Origin: Prosthecobacter sp.
GTDB taxonomy: Bacteria; Verrucomicrobiota; Verrucomicrobiia; Verrucomicrobiales; Verrucomicrobiaceae
Length of the DNA: 5,550 nucleotides
Assembly: GCA_020216965.1 (NCBI GenBank)
Contig: JAIWOJ010000180.1
Coordinates: forward strand, 1-5,550
Direction: 5' to 3'
Made by a program: the position numbers and the translations under genes. Positions 5,521-5,550 of this stretch are shown piece after piece. The notes below the pieces were generated by a model. It searched no databases, had not been told where the DNA came from, and saw nothing but the letters and a program-made list of their open reading frames with translations. The first letter of the stretch is position 1; every line of letters begins with the position of its first letter.

Positions 5521-5550
5521 TCAGGCTCCTTCAACAGGCGGTCCGCCTTC
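5521..5550 (-). CDS. Extreme 3' end of an unidentified minus-strand gene
   Basis: Only the last codons could be in the window. In one frame they read EGGPPVEGA and end at TGA 5523-5521, immediately before the ATG at 5520; this stop-start junction with an embedded ribosome site is typical of coupled genes and is my preferred reading. In the next frame the sequence reads KADRLLKEPEWPL, then enters repeat B and ends QIKNQKS at TGA 5489-5487. Neither tail is enough to name a product. A DGPF/YCII-type gene would be expected near an ECF42 sigma gene, but nothing visible here shows one. Confidence 0.35.
   Translation of the reverse strand, partial: EGGPPVEGA
5526..5531 (-). promoter_or_regulatory. 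Orphaned Shine-Dalgarno AAGGAG
   Basis: On the minus strand AAGGAG stands five bases before the ATG at 5520. It is the best ribosome site in the minus-strand half of the window, yet today it serves only a short ORF that ends inside repeat B. It marks where the original start of the downstream gene probably was. Confidence 0.6.

Overview
The window looks like chromosomal DNA of a moderately GC-rich Gram-negative bacterium, most likely Verrucomicrobiota (Prosthecobacter/Verrucomicrobium-like). This is inferred from the long PurF form with a Bacteroidetes/Verrucomicrobia-type C-terminal tail, an exported PQQ-propeller protein whose mature part opens with DWPRFLGP (a style common in Planctomycetes and Verrucomicrobia), an ECF42-type sigma factor, and a four-helix-bundle (S23/IVP) gene bracketed by AT-rich repeats. 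No database search was possible.

Positions 1-2248 form a plus-strand anabolic block. It holds the 3' part of purF (purine synthesis), hisB (imidazoleglycerol-phosphate dehydratase), hisH (glutamine amidotransferase subunit of IGP synthase) and a 48-residue single-membrane-segment ORF. hisB and hisH abut with no spacer, and a perfect Shine-Dalgarno for hisH lies inside the last codons of hisB. HisF, the partner of HisH, is not in the window. A hairpin region (2237-2290) separates this block from an exported beta-propeller gene (2341-3630).

The right half is read on the minus strand. An ECF42-like sigma factor with a C-terminal TPR region (4913-3609) converges on, and overlaps by 22 bp, the propeller gene. 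Upstream of it lies an S23-type four-helix-bundle gene (5391-5017), and at the window edge the last few codons of another minus-strand gene. Two related repeats, A (4919-5034) and B (5403-5507), bracket the four-helix-bundle gene.

The most informative region is 4914-5532. Copy B has perfect 10-bp terminal inverted repeats (ATCAAAAATC/GATTTTTGAT) and a perfect 6-bp flanking duplication (TTGAAG), which fits insertion of a small MITE-like element. Removing the element plus one duplication (111 bp, exactly 37 codons) joins an upstream ATG, which has a strong AAGGAG ribosome site, in frame to the four-helix-bundle ORF. Copy A supplies the last codons and stop of the four-helix-bundle gene and abuts the start of the sigma gene. 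These small elements appear to have remodelled both gene ends, and neither downstream gene now has a recognisable ribosome binding site at its apparent start. There is no gene-free stretch over 300 bases.
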